Of a DNA stretch of 64,000 nt, positions 12,217 through 21,056 are shown piece by piece. The stretch is taken from positions 1,116,001 to 1,180,000 of the forward strand of contig NZ_FTPS01000001.1 in assembly GCF_900156525.1 (NCBI RefSeq). The letters run 5' to 3'. Each line of letters starts with the position of its first letter. Position 1 is the stretch's first letter. The notes beneath the pieces were generated by a model. The model was not told where the DNA came from, ran no database searches, and saw only the letters and a program-made list of their open reading frames with translations. This DNA comes from Pontibaca methylaminivorans (GTDB taxonomy: Bacteria; Pseudomonadota; Alphaproteobacteria; Rhodobacterales; Rhodobacteraceae). The translations under genes were made by a program, and so were the position numbers.

Positions 12217-13053
12217 ATGACGAACCAGCTTTCAGACCCCGCCGCCCATGACCGCACCCTTTCCGACGTCGAGCTGGCCCACCGGCTCGCCGATGCCGCG
12301 GGGGATGCGATCCTGCCGCATTTCCGGCAGCCGGAGCTGTCGGCGGTGAACAAGCTTGCCGCGCCCGGTGCCAGCGGCTTCGATCCGGTGACGGCAGCGG
12401 ATCGCGCGGCCGAAACCGCGATGCGCGAGATGCTGGCCCGCCACCGGCCGGACGATGGCATCTGGGGCGAGGAATTCGGCCGCATCCCCGGCACCAGCGG
12501 CCGGGAATGGGTGCTGGACCCGATCGACGGCACCCGCGCCTTCCTGAGCGGAGCGACCACCTGGGGCGTGCTGATCGCGCTGGGGGCCAGTAGCGGCCGG
12601 CCGGAACTCGGCATCATCGACCAGCCCTATACCGGCGAGCGCTTCATCGCCACCGATGGCGTTGCACAGTTGCAGGCCCCGCGCGAGGAGCGCCGGCTTG
12701 TCACCCGCTCCACGGCGGCTCTTGACCGCGCGATCCTGTTCTCGACCTTCCCGGGCATCGGCACCGCGGATGAGCGCGCCGCGTTCGACCGCGTGAGCGC
12801 GCGGGTGATGCTGACCCGCTTCGGCATGGATTGCTATGCCTATGCGCTGCTCGCCGCCGGCCATATCGACCTCGTGATCGAGGCCGGGCTCAACGCCTAT
12901 GACATCCAGGCCCCGATCGCCCTGATCGAGGCCGCCGGCGGGATCGTGACCGACTGGGCGGGCGCGCCGGCATGGGGCGGAGGACAGGTGCTTGCGGCGG
13001 CCAATCCGCGGCTCCATGCGGCGGCGCTCGACCTGCTGCGGGCGGGCGACTGA
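12217..13053 (+). CDS. hisN: Histidinol-phosphatase of the inositol monophosphatase family
   Basis: A 278-residue metal-dependent phosphatase matching the HisN type that replaces HisB-N-type histidinol-phosphatase in Actinobacteria and many alphaproteobacteria. Metal ligands are visible: DPVTAAD (about 56-62), GEEFG (84-88) and DPIDGTRAF (101-109), with the later NAYDIQAPIALIEAAGG block corresponding to the WDxAA motif. HisB in this window is monofunctional, so a separate phosphatase is required, which supports the call. Inositol monophosphatase activity is the alternative. The start has only a weak ribosome-binding site. Confidence 0.85.
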   Translation: MTNQLSDPAAHDRTLSDVELAHRLADAAGDAILPHFRQPELSAVNKLAAPGASGFDPVTAADRAAETAMREMLARHRPDDGIWGEEFGRIPGTSGREWVLDPIDGTRAFLSGATTWGVLIALGASSGRPELGIIDQPYTGERFIATDGVAQLQAPREERRLVTRSTAALDRAILFSTFPGIGTADERAAFDRVSARVMLTRFGMDCYAYALLAAGHIDLVIEAGLNAYDIQAPIALIEAAGGIVTDWAGAPAWGGGQVLAAANPRLHAAALDLLRAGD

Positions 13054-13109
13054 CGCAGCCGGCGGAACGCCGCTTTCACCGGGCATGCGGGGCTGTTATA
13101 CACCGCATC

Positions 13110-13673
13110 ATGAGTGATCACGACATCGACACGGAAAAGGCAGCGGCGCGCAAGGCGGCCCATGCCCGACGGGCCGAGGCCCACGCCCGCTCCGAACCGG
13201 ACGCATCGCGGCTGCTTGCCTCGACGCTCGCCGAATACCGCGGCCTGCCGCTTTCGGGCTATCTCGCGATTCGCAGCGAGATCGACCCGCTGCCCGCCAT
13301 GAGCGAGGCCGCCGCTTATGGTCCGGTCGGGGTGCCGGTGATCCCCGGGCCGGCGCAGCCACTGAAGTTCGCCCGCTGGACGCCGGAGACGGAGCTCGTC
13401 AAGGGCACCTTCGGGGCAATGGTCCCGGCCGATCCCGAATATTTCGAGCCCGAAGTCGTGATCGTGCCGCTTGTGGCTTTTGACGCGCGCGGCGGGCGGC
13501 TTGGCTATGGCGGCGGCTTCTATGACCGCACACTCGAGCTTTTGCGCTCGCGCCGCCGCACCATTGCCATCGGATTCGCCTATGACGAGCAGCAGGCGGG
13601 CTCGATCCCGCTCGAACCGACGGATCAGCCGCTCGACCTGCTGGTGACGCAAAGCCGGATCCTGCGGTTCTAG
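13110..13673 (+). CDS. 5-formyltetrahydrofolate cyclo-ligase
   Basis: A 187-residue member of the 5-FCL/YgfA family, converting 5-formyl-THF to 5,10-methenyl-THF with ATP. Diagnostic motifs are the N-terminal Arg/Lys-rich helix (AAARKAAHARR), the LVKGTFGAMVP block, and the nucleotide-binding GYGGGFYD at residues 132-139. It lies 56 nt downstream of hisN on the same strand and may be co-transcribed. The related E. coli gene ygfA follows 6S RNA, but no room for 6S RNA exists directly upstream here. Confidence 0.93.
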   Translation: MSDHDIDTEKAAARKAAHARRAEAHARSEPDASRLLASTLAEYRGLPLSGYLAIRSEIDPLPAMSEAAAYGPVGVPVIPGPAQPLKFARWTPETELVKGTFGAMVPADPEYFEPEVVIVPLVAFDARGGRLGYGGGFYDRTLELLRSRRRTIAIGFAYDEQQAGSIPLEPTDQPLDLLVTQSRILRF

Positions 13674-13688
13674 GAAAAGCGGCAAACA

Positions 13689-13715
13689 CCCCGGAACTGG
13701 CGAACCGCTCCGGGG
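13689..13715 (+). terminator. Weak hairpin between convergent genes
   Basis: A 7-bp inverted repeat (CCCCGGA at 13689-13695 with TCCGGGG at 13709-13715, 13-nt loop) falls in the gap between the cyclo-ligase and the convergent GlxA-type regulator. There is no T-run, so termination here is only a possibility. Confidence 0.3.
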
Positions 13716-13792
13716 CGGATCACGTGCAGCCGCCGGCATGAAAGCTGCTCTCACCGTTCCCGCGGGACATGAACGACCGCGCCCTGCCCGCG

Positions 13793-14764
13793 CTAGCTGG
13801 CGTGGCCGAAGCGCCGGCGATATTCTCCCGGGGTCAGCCCGATGAAACGGGCAAAGATCTTGCGGAACGCGCCCGGATCGGCATAGCCGACCTCCCAGGC
13901 GATCTGTTCGACCGTCTTGGCGCTGAACTGCAACAGTTCGCAGGCCCGGCCGACGCGCAGCCGCTGCCCGTATTCCGAGGTCGTCATGCCCGTCGCCGCG
14001 CGGAAGCGGCGCAGGAAGGTGCGCCGCTCCAGCCCCGCCTTCGCCGCCAGCCTTTCCAGCGAAATGTCCCGGGCCTCGGTGTCCTGCAGCCAGCGCTGCA
14101 CCGCGAGCACGGCAGCATCGCCATGCCCCGTCCGGGGCGAAAAGATACGGTAATAGCGCTGTTCCCGCCCCGGCGGATCGACCAGCAGGAAGCGGGCGGT
14201 CTGGGTCATCACCTCGGCCCCTCGCAGCCGCTCGACCAGGCGCAGGCAGAGATCGGTCCAGGACATGACGCCGCCCGCGGTCAGGATCTGCCCGCCGTCG
14301 ATCAGCAACCGGTCCACATCGACCGGCACATGGGGAAAACGGGCGCGGAACTGGTCTTCCAGGAACCAGTGCGTTGTCGTTGGCCGCCCGTCCAGCAGGC
14401 CGGTTTCCCCCAGCAGGAACGCACCGGCACAGACCGAGGCCAGGATGGTGCCGGCGGCATGACGATCGCGCAACCAGTCGAGATAGGGCGCCGCGATCGC
14501 GGCTGTGGCGGGTGAATCGAGGCTGGGCGGCAGGATCAGGACATCGGGCCCGGTTTGCGTGGGGGGATGGGTCTCGTGGACACGGCGCGGCGGGCCGTCC
14601 TCGGTCTCGATGCGCCAGTGGCTGACGGCGATCCGGTCCTGCCCCTGCGCGATCCGCGGGGCCGAAAACCGGTTGGAGACGATGAAAAGGTCTGTCATCG
14701 CGAGGACCGCGGACATCTGCACCCCGGGATAGATCAGGATCCCGACCTCTGCCTTAACGGCCAT
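13793..14764 (-). CDS. GlxA-type transcriptional regulator (DJ-1/PfpI + AraC HTH)
   Basis: A 323-residue two-domain regulator. Residues about 5-180 form a class I glutamine amidotransferase-like (DJ-1/PfpI) domain with a nucleophile-elbow Cys at position 112 (SVCAGAFLLGETGLL), usually a ligand sensor in this family. Residues about 220-320 are an AraC-type double HTH (ISLERLAAKAGLERRTFLRRFRAATG and VEQIAWEVGYADPGAFRKIF). It is divergent from the isochorismatase-like hydrolase across 106 nt and is the natural candidate to regulate it. Confidence 0.92.
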   Translation of the reverse strand: MAVKAEVGILIYPGVQMSAVLAMTDLFIVSNRFSAPRIAQGQDRIAVSHWRIETEDGPPRRVHETHPPTQTGPDVLILPPSLDSPATAAIAAPYLDWLRDRHAAGTILASVCAGAFLLGETGLLDGRPTTTHWFLEDQFRARFPHVPVDVDRLLIDGGQILTAGGVMSWTDLCLRLVERLRGAEVMTQTARFLLVDPPGREQRYYRIFSPRTGHGDAAVLAVQRWLQDTEARDISLERLAAKAGLERRTFLRRFRAATGMTTSEYGQRLRVGRACELLQFSAKTVEQIAWEVGYADPGAFRKIFARFIGLTPGEYRRRFGHAS

Positions 14765-14870
14765 TTGTCACTATTGCCCTCGATTATGTCGATACCGCCA
14801 ATGGGCATAGGGTGTTGCCCTGCATATTGTCCAGTCAACGCAATCTGAGCAGCCAAAGAAAGGGCAAGCC

Positions 14871-15419
14871 ATGAGCAAACGCGCCATCGTGGTCGTCGAT
14901 CTCCAGAACGATTACTTCCCCGGCGGAAAATATGAACTTGTCGGCATCGACAAGGCCGCCGCGAACGCCGCCCGGGTGATCGAAGCCGCCCGCAAAAAGG
15001 GCGACCGGGTGATCCATGTCCAGCATATCTTTCCCAGCCCTGATGCGCCCTTCTTCGCCCCCGATTCCGACGGTATCGCGATCAACCCGGTCGTGGCCCC
15101 GCACGAGGGCGAGACGGTCGTGGTCAAGAATTATCCAAACTCCTTCCTCAAGACCGACCTGAAGGACATTCTGGACGCCGACGGCGTCAGCGATGTCGTG
15201 GTCGTCGGCGCCATGAGCCATATGTGCATCGACGCCACCACCCGCGCCGCCAGCGATTTCGGCTACAAGACCACCGTGATCCAGGATGCCTGCGCCACCC
15301 GCGACCTGGAACACGAGGGCGTCACCGTCCCGGCGGCCTCGGTCCATGCGGCGATGATGTCGGCGCTCGGCTTCGCCTATGCGACGATCACCGATACCGA
15401 TGCCTACATCGCGCGGTAG
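14871..15419 (+). CDS. Isochorismatase-like cysteine hydrolase
   Basis: A 182-residue cysteine hydrolase with the family catalytic triad visible: Asp10 (VVVDLQND), Lys86 (VVVKNYPNSF) and Cys119 (SHMCIDAT, after a VGAMS block). Relatives hydrolyse nicotinamide, N-carbamoyl compounds, ureidoacrylate or isochorismate; the substrate cannot be told from sequence. The adjacent divergent GlxA-type regulator suggests a small inducible catabolic unit. Confidence 0.88.
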   Translation: MSKRAIVVVDLQNDYFPGGKYELVGIDKAAANAARVIEAARKKGDRVIHVQHIFPSPDAPFFAPDSDGIAINPVVAPHEGETVVVKNYPNSFLKTDLKDILDADGVSDVVVVGAMSHMCIDATTRAASDFGYKTTVIQDACATRDLEHEGVTVPAASVHAAMMSALGFAYATITDTDAYIAR

Positions 15420-15709
15420 TCGCCCTGGCCGGCCCGGTGATGGCCGCAATCACCGGGCGCCCGCATAAACGACACCCGTCGGCCGGGGCACCGGCAATGC
15501 CCCCGGCCGATGGCGCATCGGCTTGCGACGCCAGGTGCGCCGGCCATGCGCCGGTGCCGACGCCCGAAAATGCCCAGAGCTATCCCTACACGCCGCAGGA
15601 ACGGCGGATCATTGGCATGTAGGACGAAAGCGAAAGTCCGGATTGGGCTTTCGCCGCCTGTCGCGTCGTTAGGGAAATTCACGCGGCCGCAGCCGGCCGC
15701 ATCTCGGTT
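15420..15709. other. Intergenic region between convergent genes with two hairpins
   Basis: About 290 nt. A 9-bp perfect inverted repeat (15432-15440 with 15450-15458) lies 12 nt after the hydrolase stop and is a terminator candidate without a T-run. A second 10-bp hairpin with one G-T pair (15630-15639 with 15645-15654) lies nearer the UspA gene end. A short frame (15440-15622) crosses the region but its start sits inside the first hairpin and lacks a ribosome-binding site, so I do not call it. Confidence 0.5.
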
Positions 15710-16561
15710 TCATCTATACAGCAGAACCGGTATTTTCACCGACCTGATCATCGCCGTGGTCGTGGAGCCGATAATGAGGCTCCTGATCCTGCCATGGCCA
15801 TAGGCGCCCATCACCAGAAGGTCGAACCCCTCTTCGGAAACCAGCTTGTTCAGGGCGTCTTCGACTTCACCCGTCGCGATGCGAGAGGACGCCGTGATAC
15901 CGGCCGCATGAAGCGTCGCGACCGCTTCACCTGCCACTTTTCGCGCATGCGTACTGTCCTGCGCCGCAGTGAGCACGCAGACATCGAGATCCGCGAAAAC
16001 AGGGCTGGCCGCCATGCGCTCGATTGCGACCTTGGCGCTTGCGCTGCCATCATAGGCCACGAGAACCTTCGAAATTGGGCGGAATTCCCGCGATGCCACG
16101 AATACCGGCACCCTGGAGCTGCGCACGATCCGTTCAAGGTTCGACCCCAGGTGACCCGAGGCGAAATCGGCCCCTTCCCCGCGCTTGCCGATGATGATTG
16201 CACGACTTTCGTCTTCAAGCTCGCGAACCGCTTCCAGAAGATCACCCTTCTTGAGACGTAGAGTCACATCTGGAATCCCGTCTTGCTCGAGGATCGCTTT
16301 TGCATCTTCCAGAATGGCATGGCCCTTCGCCTGGGCAAGCTTTGCGCGCTGTTCGTCCAGCGCGGAAAGCTCTTCCAGAAGTGCGGTTCTGGCGCCCAGA
16401 CCCAGCGCACCCGAAAAATCCGCCGTAACCGCGCCTTCGCGGCGGCCCAGAACATGCATGGCCTCCACGCCGGCGTTGAGCCTGCGCGCGATCCATGCCG
16501 TATGCCGGCAGACACTCCTGGAATAGGCCGAGCCGTCCAGCAATGCCAGTATCCTGCACAT
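15710..16561 (-). CDS. Tandem-domain universal stress protein (UspA family)
   Basis: A 283-residue protein made of two Usp domains. The first spans roughly residues 1-150 (begins MCRILALLDGS; internal IIIGKRGEGADFASGHLGSNLERIVRSS) and the second about 160-283 (VLVAYDGSASAK ... GAYGHGRIRSLIIGSTTTAMIR). The G-2x-G-9x-G(S/T) nucleotide-binding pattern is present in the second domain. GGGAGG precedes the start. It follows the SulP transporter by 12 nt and is surely co-transcribed; SulP-Usp pairing recurs in proteobacteria and suggests stress-linked control of anion uptake. Confidence 0.93.
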   Translation of the reverse strand: MCRILALLDGSAYSRSVCRHTAWIARRLNAGVEAMHVLGRREGAVTADFSGALGLGARTALLEELSALDEQRAKLAQAKGHAILEDAKAILEQDGIPDVTLRLKKGDLLEAVRELEDESRAIIIGKRGEGADFASGHLGSNLERIVRSSRVPVFVASREFRPISKVLVAYDGSASAKVAIERMAASPVFADLDVCVLTAAQDSTHARKVAGEAVATLHAAGITASSRIATGEVEDALNKLVSEEGFDLLVMGAYGHGRIRSLIIGSTTTAMIRSVKIPVLLYR

Positions 16562-16573
16562 GATGGTCCTCCC

Positions 16574-18070
16574 TCAAGGCCCCGCCAACCCGTCGAGCGC
16601 ACCGGGCCTGTCATGAATGGCAAGCTTGTCGACGAGCGTTTCAGACGCCTCGTTCATGCCGATCACCTGGACTTCGACACCTTCGCGGCGGAACTTCAGA
16701 ATTGCCATGTCCAGCGCCTGAACAGAACTGATATCCCAGATATGCGCGCGGCTCACGTCGATGGTGACGCGATCCAGAACCTCGCTGAAGTCGAAGGCAT
16801 TCGCAAAATCCTCGGCCGAGCCGTAGAAAAGCTGCCCTTCAAGCACATATGTCCGCTCGCGCCCGTCATCCGAAAGCGTCGAGGACATGCGGAACAGTTG
16901 CGCAATCTTCCCTGCAAAGAAGATCCCTGACAGCAGCACGCCGACCAGAACGCCAATGGCAAGGTTGTGCGTGTAGACCACTGTAACAACCGTCGCGATC
17001 ATCACGATAGAGGACGAACGCGGATGGACTTTGAGGGCCTTGATCGAGGACCAGGAGAACGTCCCGATGGAAACCATGATCATGACGGCAACCAGCGCCG
17101 GCATCGGGATGCGGGCGACAAGATCACCCAGCCCCACGACGAGGGTCAGGAGCACGACGCCGGCTGTAAAGACCGAAAGCCGGCCCCGCCCCCCGGATTT
17201 CACGTTGATGATCGACTGGCCGATCATGGCGCAGCCTGCCATGCCGCCGATGAACCCGGTGCAGGTGTTTGCAATGCCTTGACCGATGCACTCCTGGTTC
17301 CGGTCGGACCGGGTGTCGGTCAGGTCGTCCACGATGTTCTGTGTCATCAGGCTTTCCAGCAGCCCCACGACGGCAACCCCGAGGGAATAGGGAAAGATGA
17401 TCAGCAGCGTTTCAAACGTCAGCGGAATATCCGGGATGAGAAAGACAGGCAGCGTATCGGGCAGCGCGCCCATATCGCCCACGGTCCGCACGTCCCAGCC
17501 CAGAGCGACCACCAGCGCCGTCAGCACGACGATCGTGACCAGCGGCGAGGGCACCGCGGTGGTGATGCGCGGGAACAGATAGATGATGGCCAGCCCCGCG
17601 GCCACCAACGCGTAGGTAAGCCATGTGACTCCGGGATTGCCGGGATTCAGTTCGGGCAGTTGCGCCATGAAGATCAGGATGGCGAGCGCGTTCACGAAAC
17701 CCGTCATGACGGATTTGGACACGTAACGCATGAACCGTCCGAGCTTCAGAAGACCGGCCCCGATCTGCAACAGTCCCGCCAGAACGGTGGCTGCCAGCAG
17801 ATACTGAAGCCCGTAATCCTTCACGAGCGTGACCATCAGCACGGCGGTGGCTGCCGTTGCGGCCGAGATCATACCCGGGCGCCCGCCAGTAAAGGCGATC
17901 AGCACCGCAATGGAAAAGGAGGCGTAAAGACCCACCTTGGGGTCCACGCCGGCGATGATGGAGAAGGCGATGGCTTCGGGAATCAGGGCCAGCGCCACGA
18001 CGATACCTGCAAGGATATCGCCGCGAATGTTACCGAACCATTGCTGTCGGTAATCGGAAACTGAAATCAT
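16574..18070 (-). CDS. SulP-family inorganic anion transporter with STAS domain
   Basis: A 498-residue SulP protein. The N-terminal membrane domain (about residues 15-390) shows the family blocks [28 protein letters not shown] and [26 protein letters not shown] cytosolic STAS domain follows (about 400-490, [30 protein letters not shown]). Transport of sulfate, bicarbonate or dicarboxylate is possible; the substrate cannot be assigned. It is the first gene of a two-gene operon with the Usp protein. Confidence 0.93.
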   Translation of the reverse strand: MISVSDYRQQWFGNIRGDILAGIVVALALIPEAIAFSIIAGVDPKVGLYASFSIAVLIAFTGGRPGMISAATAATAVLMVTLVKDYGLQYLLAATVLAGLLQIGAGLLKLGRFMRYVSKSVMTGFVNALAILIFMAQLPELNPGNPGVTWLTYALVAAGLAIIYLFPRITTAVPSPLVTIVVLTALVVALGWDVRTVGDMGALPDTLPVFLIPDIPLTFETLLIIFPYSLGVAVVGLLESLMTQNIVDDLTDTRSDRNQECIGQGIANTCTGFIGGMAGCAMIGQSIINVKSGGRGRLSVFTAGVVLLTLVVGLGDLVARIPMPALVAVMIMVSIGTFSWSSIKALKVHPRSSSIVMIATVVTVVYTHNLAIGVLVGVLLSGIFFAGKIAQLFRMSSTLSDDGRERTYVLEGQLFYGSAEDFANAFDFSEVLDRVTIDVSRAHIWDISSVQALDMAILKFRREGVEVQVIGMNEASETLVDKLAIHDRPGALDGLAGP

Positions 18071-18410
18071 GTGAACAGTCCAATACCCTATGTCGAATGC
18101 CTCTTCCGAGACGATCCGGCATTGCAGTTTGGGCTTGTCTTAAGGGTTATCCGGCGGATCAGCGGCCGGAAGAGCCACCCGGGCTTTCACCGGGTCCAGA
18201 CGTTATCGAAGGTGCGTAAACCCTACCGGCAGGAAGAAATCAACCGCTATCGCTGCTGTTCGCATCGCGTGGCCGGGCCACTTGCCGCGTGGCAGGGCCT
18301 CGCGCGGCGGATGCTGGTAAGACGTTGCCCTCTGGCGGCGGGGAAATGCCGCGGCACCCGGCATGTCGTGACCCGAACGGCAAATGCCTGACTGGCGACA
18401 ATGGCCGATC
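18071..18410. other. Intergenic region, 340 nt, between sulP and tRNA-Pro
   Basis: This stretch lies upstream of the leftward sulP gene and downstream of the leftward tRNA-Pro. I see no coding frame of merit, no convincing promoter hexamers and no copy of the tRNA 3' end that would mark an attachment site. The sulP promoter must lie here or within the tRNA transcript. Confidence 0.45.
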
Positions 18411-18487
18411 TGGTCGGAGTGAGAGGATTCGAACCTCCGGCCCCTGCCTCCCGAAGACAGTGCTCTACCAGGCTGAGCTACACTCCG
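18411..18487 (-). tRNA. tRNA-Pro (CGG anticodon)
   Basis: A 77-nt reverse-strand tRNA. The acceptor pairs CGGAGTG with CACTCCG, the D-arm is TAGCTCAGCCTGGTAGAGCA, the anticodon loop TTCGGGA gives anticodon CGG, the T-arm is GGTTCGAATCC, and 3' CCA is encoded. The closed stems and invariant positions make the call secure. Confidence 0.97.
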
Positions 18488-18578
18488 ACACGAGGCGTGG
18501 GATAGCCCCACGAGCGGAGGCTGACAAGAGCGATTTTCGCGGCCGGCCGCGGAAGGACGCCCGCTTGCCGGCCGGTGG

Positions 18579-19643
18579 TCACACCACCGAAACGCCCGGC
18601 GCGCCGCTGCTTTCGCGGACGGTTCCGACCGGGGCCGCCTCTGCGAATCCGGCGCGCGCGAACAGCTCCATCACATCGCCCAGAACCTCGGGCCGGCAGG
18701 AGACCAGCAGCCCGCCGCTGGTCTGCGGATCGCTGAGCAGCGCCTGGTCCGCCGCGGCAAAGCCGTCGGGCAGCGTTACCCCCGTGCCATAGCTTGCAAG
18801 GTTGCGCCCCGACGCACCGGTCACGATACCCTCGGCCGCAAGCGGGCGGGCAGTTTCGAAAACCGGCACCGCCTGCCAGTCGATATGCAGGTCGCAGCCC
18901 GATCCCCGCGCCATTTCAAGCGCATGACCGCCCAGCCCGAAACCGGTCACATCGGTGATCGCATTCACCCCGTCGAGCGCGGCCAGATCCGGCCCCGGCC
19001 GGTTCAGGCGGGTCGTGCTCGCGATCAGTTCTTCATAGGCCGCCTCGCTCAGCACGCCCTTCTTCAGCGCCGCCGAGAACACGCCGATCCCGAGCGGCTT
19101 GCCCAGCACGAGGCAATCCCCGGGCCGCGCGCCGCTGTTGCGCTTGATGCGATCCGGGTGGACCAGTCCCAGCGCGACAAGGCCATAGATCGCTTCGACC
19201 GAATCGATTGTATGGCCACCGACGACCGGGATGCCGGCTTCGCGGCAGATCGTGGCCCCGCCTTCGAGGATCCGCCCGATCGTGACGGTGGAAAGACGAT
19301 TCACCGGCATGCCGACCAGCGCCAGCGCCATGATCGGCGTGCCGCCCATGGCATAGACATCCGAAAGCGCATTTGCCGCCGCGATACGGCCGAAATCGAA
19401 AGGATCATCCACGACCGGCATGAAGAAATCGGTAGTGGCGATCAGCGCCTGTTCGCTGTTCAGCCGATAGACCGCGGCATCGTCCGAGGTTTCGAGCCCG
19501 ACCAGCAGGTCTTCGGGAACGGGCATGGCGGCGGTATTGCGCAGGATCTCGGACAGCACCGCCGGCGCAATCTTGCAGCCGCAGCCGCCGCCGCGGGACA
19601 GCGAGGTCAGGCGCGGTTCGGCATCGTGTTCCGTGGTCTTCAT
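18579..19643 (-). CDS. selD: Selenide, water dikinase
   Basis: A 354-residue SelD that makes selenophosphate from selenide and ATP for selenocysteine or 2-selenouridine synthesis. The active-site segment GGGCGCKIAP is present, with the catalytic Cys at residue 21 and Lys at 24; a Cys, not a TGA-encoded selenocysteine, occupies the reactive position. AIR-synthase-like domains follow, with LIATTDFFMPVVDDPFDFGRIAAANALSD-type and ITDVTGFGLGGHALEMARGS blocks. The start at 19643 has AGGAA upstream; an ATG five codons earlier has none. No selA, selB, tRNA-Sec or mnmH is in the window. Confidence 0.95.
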   Translation of the reverse strand: MKTTEHDAEPRLTSLSRGGGCGCKIAPAVLSEILRNTAAMPVPEDLLVGLETSDDAAVYRLNSEQALIATTDFFMPVVDDPFDFGRIAAANALSDVYAMGGTPIMALALVGMPVNRLSTVTIGRILEGGATICREAGIPVVGGHTIDSVEAIYGLVALGLVHPDRIKRNSGARPGDCLVLGKPLGIGVFSAALKKGVLSEAAYEELIASTTRLNRPGPDLAALDGVNAITDVTGFGLGGHALEMARGSGCDLHIDWQAVPVFETARPLAAEGIVTGASGRNLASYGTGVTLPDGFAAADQALLSDPQTSGGLLVSCRPEVLGDVMELFARAGFAEAAPVGTVRESSGAPGVSVV

Positions 19644-19762
19644 GGCGGTTCCTGTCATGAATTCGGGCCCCGCCTGCAGCGGGCCGGTCGCGGGCAGTCA
19701 TAGACCCGCAAAACCGGAAGGCGCAAGATCATGGCGCCTCCGCGCCAGGCCGGCAGGGCGCC

Positions 19763-20959
19763 CTAGACTTCGGGCACGAGTTCCCGCTGCCGGGGCAGGA
19801 ATATGGTCAGCAGGCCGAGCAGCGGCAGGAACGAACAGAGGTGATAGACGAAATCTATCCCCCGGCGGTCGGCAATCACCCCGAGCACCGCCGCGGCGAT
19901 TCCCGCCATGCCGAAGGCGAGGCCGAAGAACATGCCCGCCACCATGCCGACCCGGCCGGGGACCAGTTCCTGCGCAAAGACCACGATGGCCGGAAAGGCC
20001 GAGGCCAGGATCACCCCGATCATGATCGACAGCGCCCCGGTCCAGAACAGGTTGGCATAGGGCAGCATGAGCGTGAACGGCAGCACGCCGAGGATCGACA
20101 CCCAGATTACCGTGAGCGATCCGACCCGGTCGCCGATCATGCCGCCGATCGCAACGCCCAGCGCCATCGCCCCGAGATACAGGAACATCATCAACTGCGC
20201 CGCCTGGGTCGAAAGGTCGAACCGCTCGATCAGGAAGAAGATGTAATAGCTCTCCATGCTGGCGATATAGATGTTCTTGGTAAAGACGAGCAGCGTCAGG
20301 ATCACCAGCGCCCAGACCACCCGCCGCCGCGAGAGCTGGATCGTGGGCCGCGTGCGGGTGGCCGCCTGCCGGCGCTGGAGCCGGGCATACCAGTGGCTGA
20401 CACGCGACAGGATCATGATGCCGAGCAGCGCCGCGATCGAGAACCAGACGATGCTGCCGCGACCAAAAGGCACGACGATGAAGGCCGCGAGCAGCGGCCC
20501 GACCGAGGTGCCGAAATTGCCGCCGACCTGGAACAGCGACTGCGCCATCCCGAACCGCCCGCCCGAGGCAAGCCGCGCCACGCGCGAGGCTTCGGGGTGG
20601 AACACGGAAGAGCCGAGCCCGATCAGCGCCGCCCCCGCCAGCAACAGGGAATAATGATGCGCGCTGGCCAGCAGGATCAGCCCGACCATGGTCGATCCCA
20701 TTCCGATCGGAAGCGAATAGGGAAAGGGCCGGCGGTCGGTCGCAAGCCCGATCAGCGGCTGCAGCAGCGATGCGGTGAAGCGAAAGGCAAAGGTCATGAG
20801 CCCGATCTGCCAGAACTCCAGCGCGAATTCGTCGCGCAGCAACGGATAGATCGCCTGCAGAAGCGACTGGATCACGTCGTTCAGCATGTGACACATGCTG
20901 ATGCCGAGAATGATCAGCCAGGCAGTGCCTTCCTGTTTCCGACTTTCGGGGTTGGTCAT
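19763..20959 (-). CDS. MFS transporter, fosmidomycin-resistance (Fsr) type
   Basis: A 398-residue major facilitator with about 12 membrane spans, resembling the Fsr subfamily. Features include the opening LGISMCHMLNDVIQSLLQAIYPLL, the loop FRFTASLLQPLIGLATDRRP and the VFHPEASRVAR segment typical of Fsr. The start at 20959 is chosen because AGGAG lies about six bases upstream; in-frame starts further out have no such signal. Its position just downstream of the carboxyspermidine genes suggests, but does not show, export of a polyamine or related amine. Confidence 0.85.
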   Translation of the reverse strand: MTNPESRKQEGTAWLIILGISMCHMLNDVIQSLLQAIYPLLRDEFALEFWQIGLMTFAFRFTASLLQPLIGLATDRRPFPYSLPIGMGSTMVGLILLASAHHYSLLLAGAALIGLGSSVFHPEASRVARLASGGRFGMAQSLFQVGGNFGTSVGPLLAAFIVVPFGRGSIVWFSIAALLGIMILSRVSHWYARLQRRQAATRTRPTIQLSRRRVVWALVILTLLVFTKNIYIASMESYYIFFLIERFDLSTQAAQLMMFLYLGAMALGVAIGGMIGDRVGSLTVIWVSILGVLPFTLMLPYANLFWTGALSIMIGVILASAFPAIVVFAQELVPGRVGMVAGMFFGLAFGMAGIAAAVLGVIADRRGIDFVYHLCSFLPLLGLLTIFLPRQRELVPEV

Positions 20960-21056
20960 GAAGCTCCTCATTGACCGGAACGCGACCATGGGCCGCGCAC
21001 CCGGTTCCCGAGGCGGCAAGCGGCGGGACGGAAAACATCACCGCCCCGCCGGCCGC

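Noticed and set aside
13054-13109. 6S RNA next to the 5-formyl-THF cyclo-ligase gene, as in some bacteria
   Set aside because: The 56-nt gap upstream is too short, and no 6S-like structure is seen downstream.
15440-15622. 60-codon frame after the cysteine hydrolase
   Set aside because: Start lies inside a hairpin, no ribosome-binding site, and no recognisable features.
19698-21041. 447-codon frame overlapping the MFS exporter in another frame
   Set aside because: Arg/Ala-rich shadow of a hydrophobic transporter with clear Fsr motifs in the real frame.
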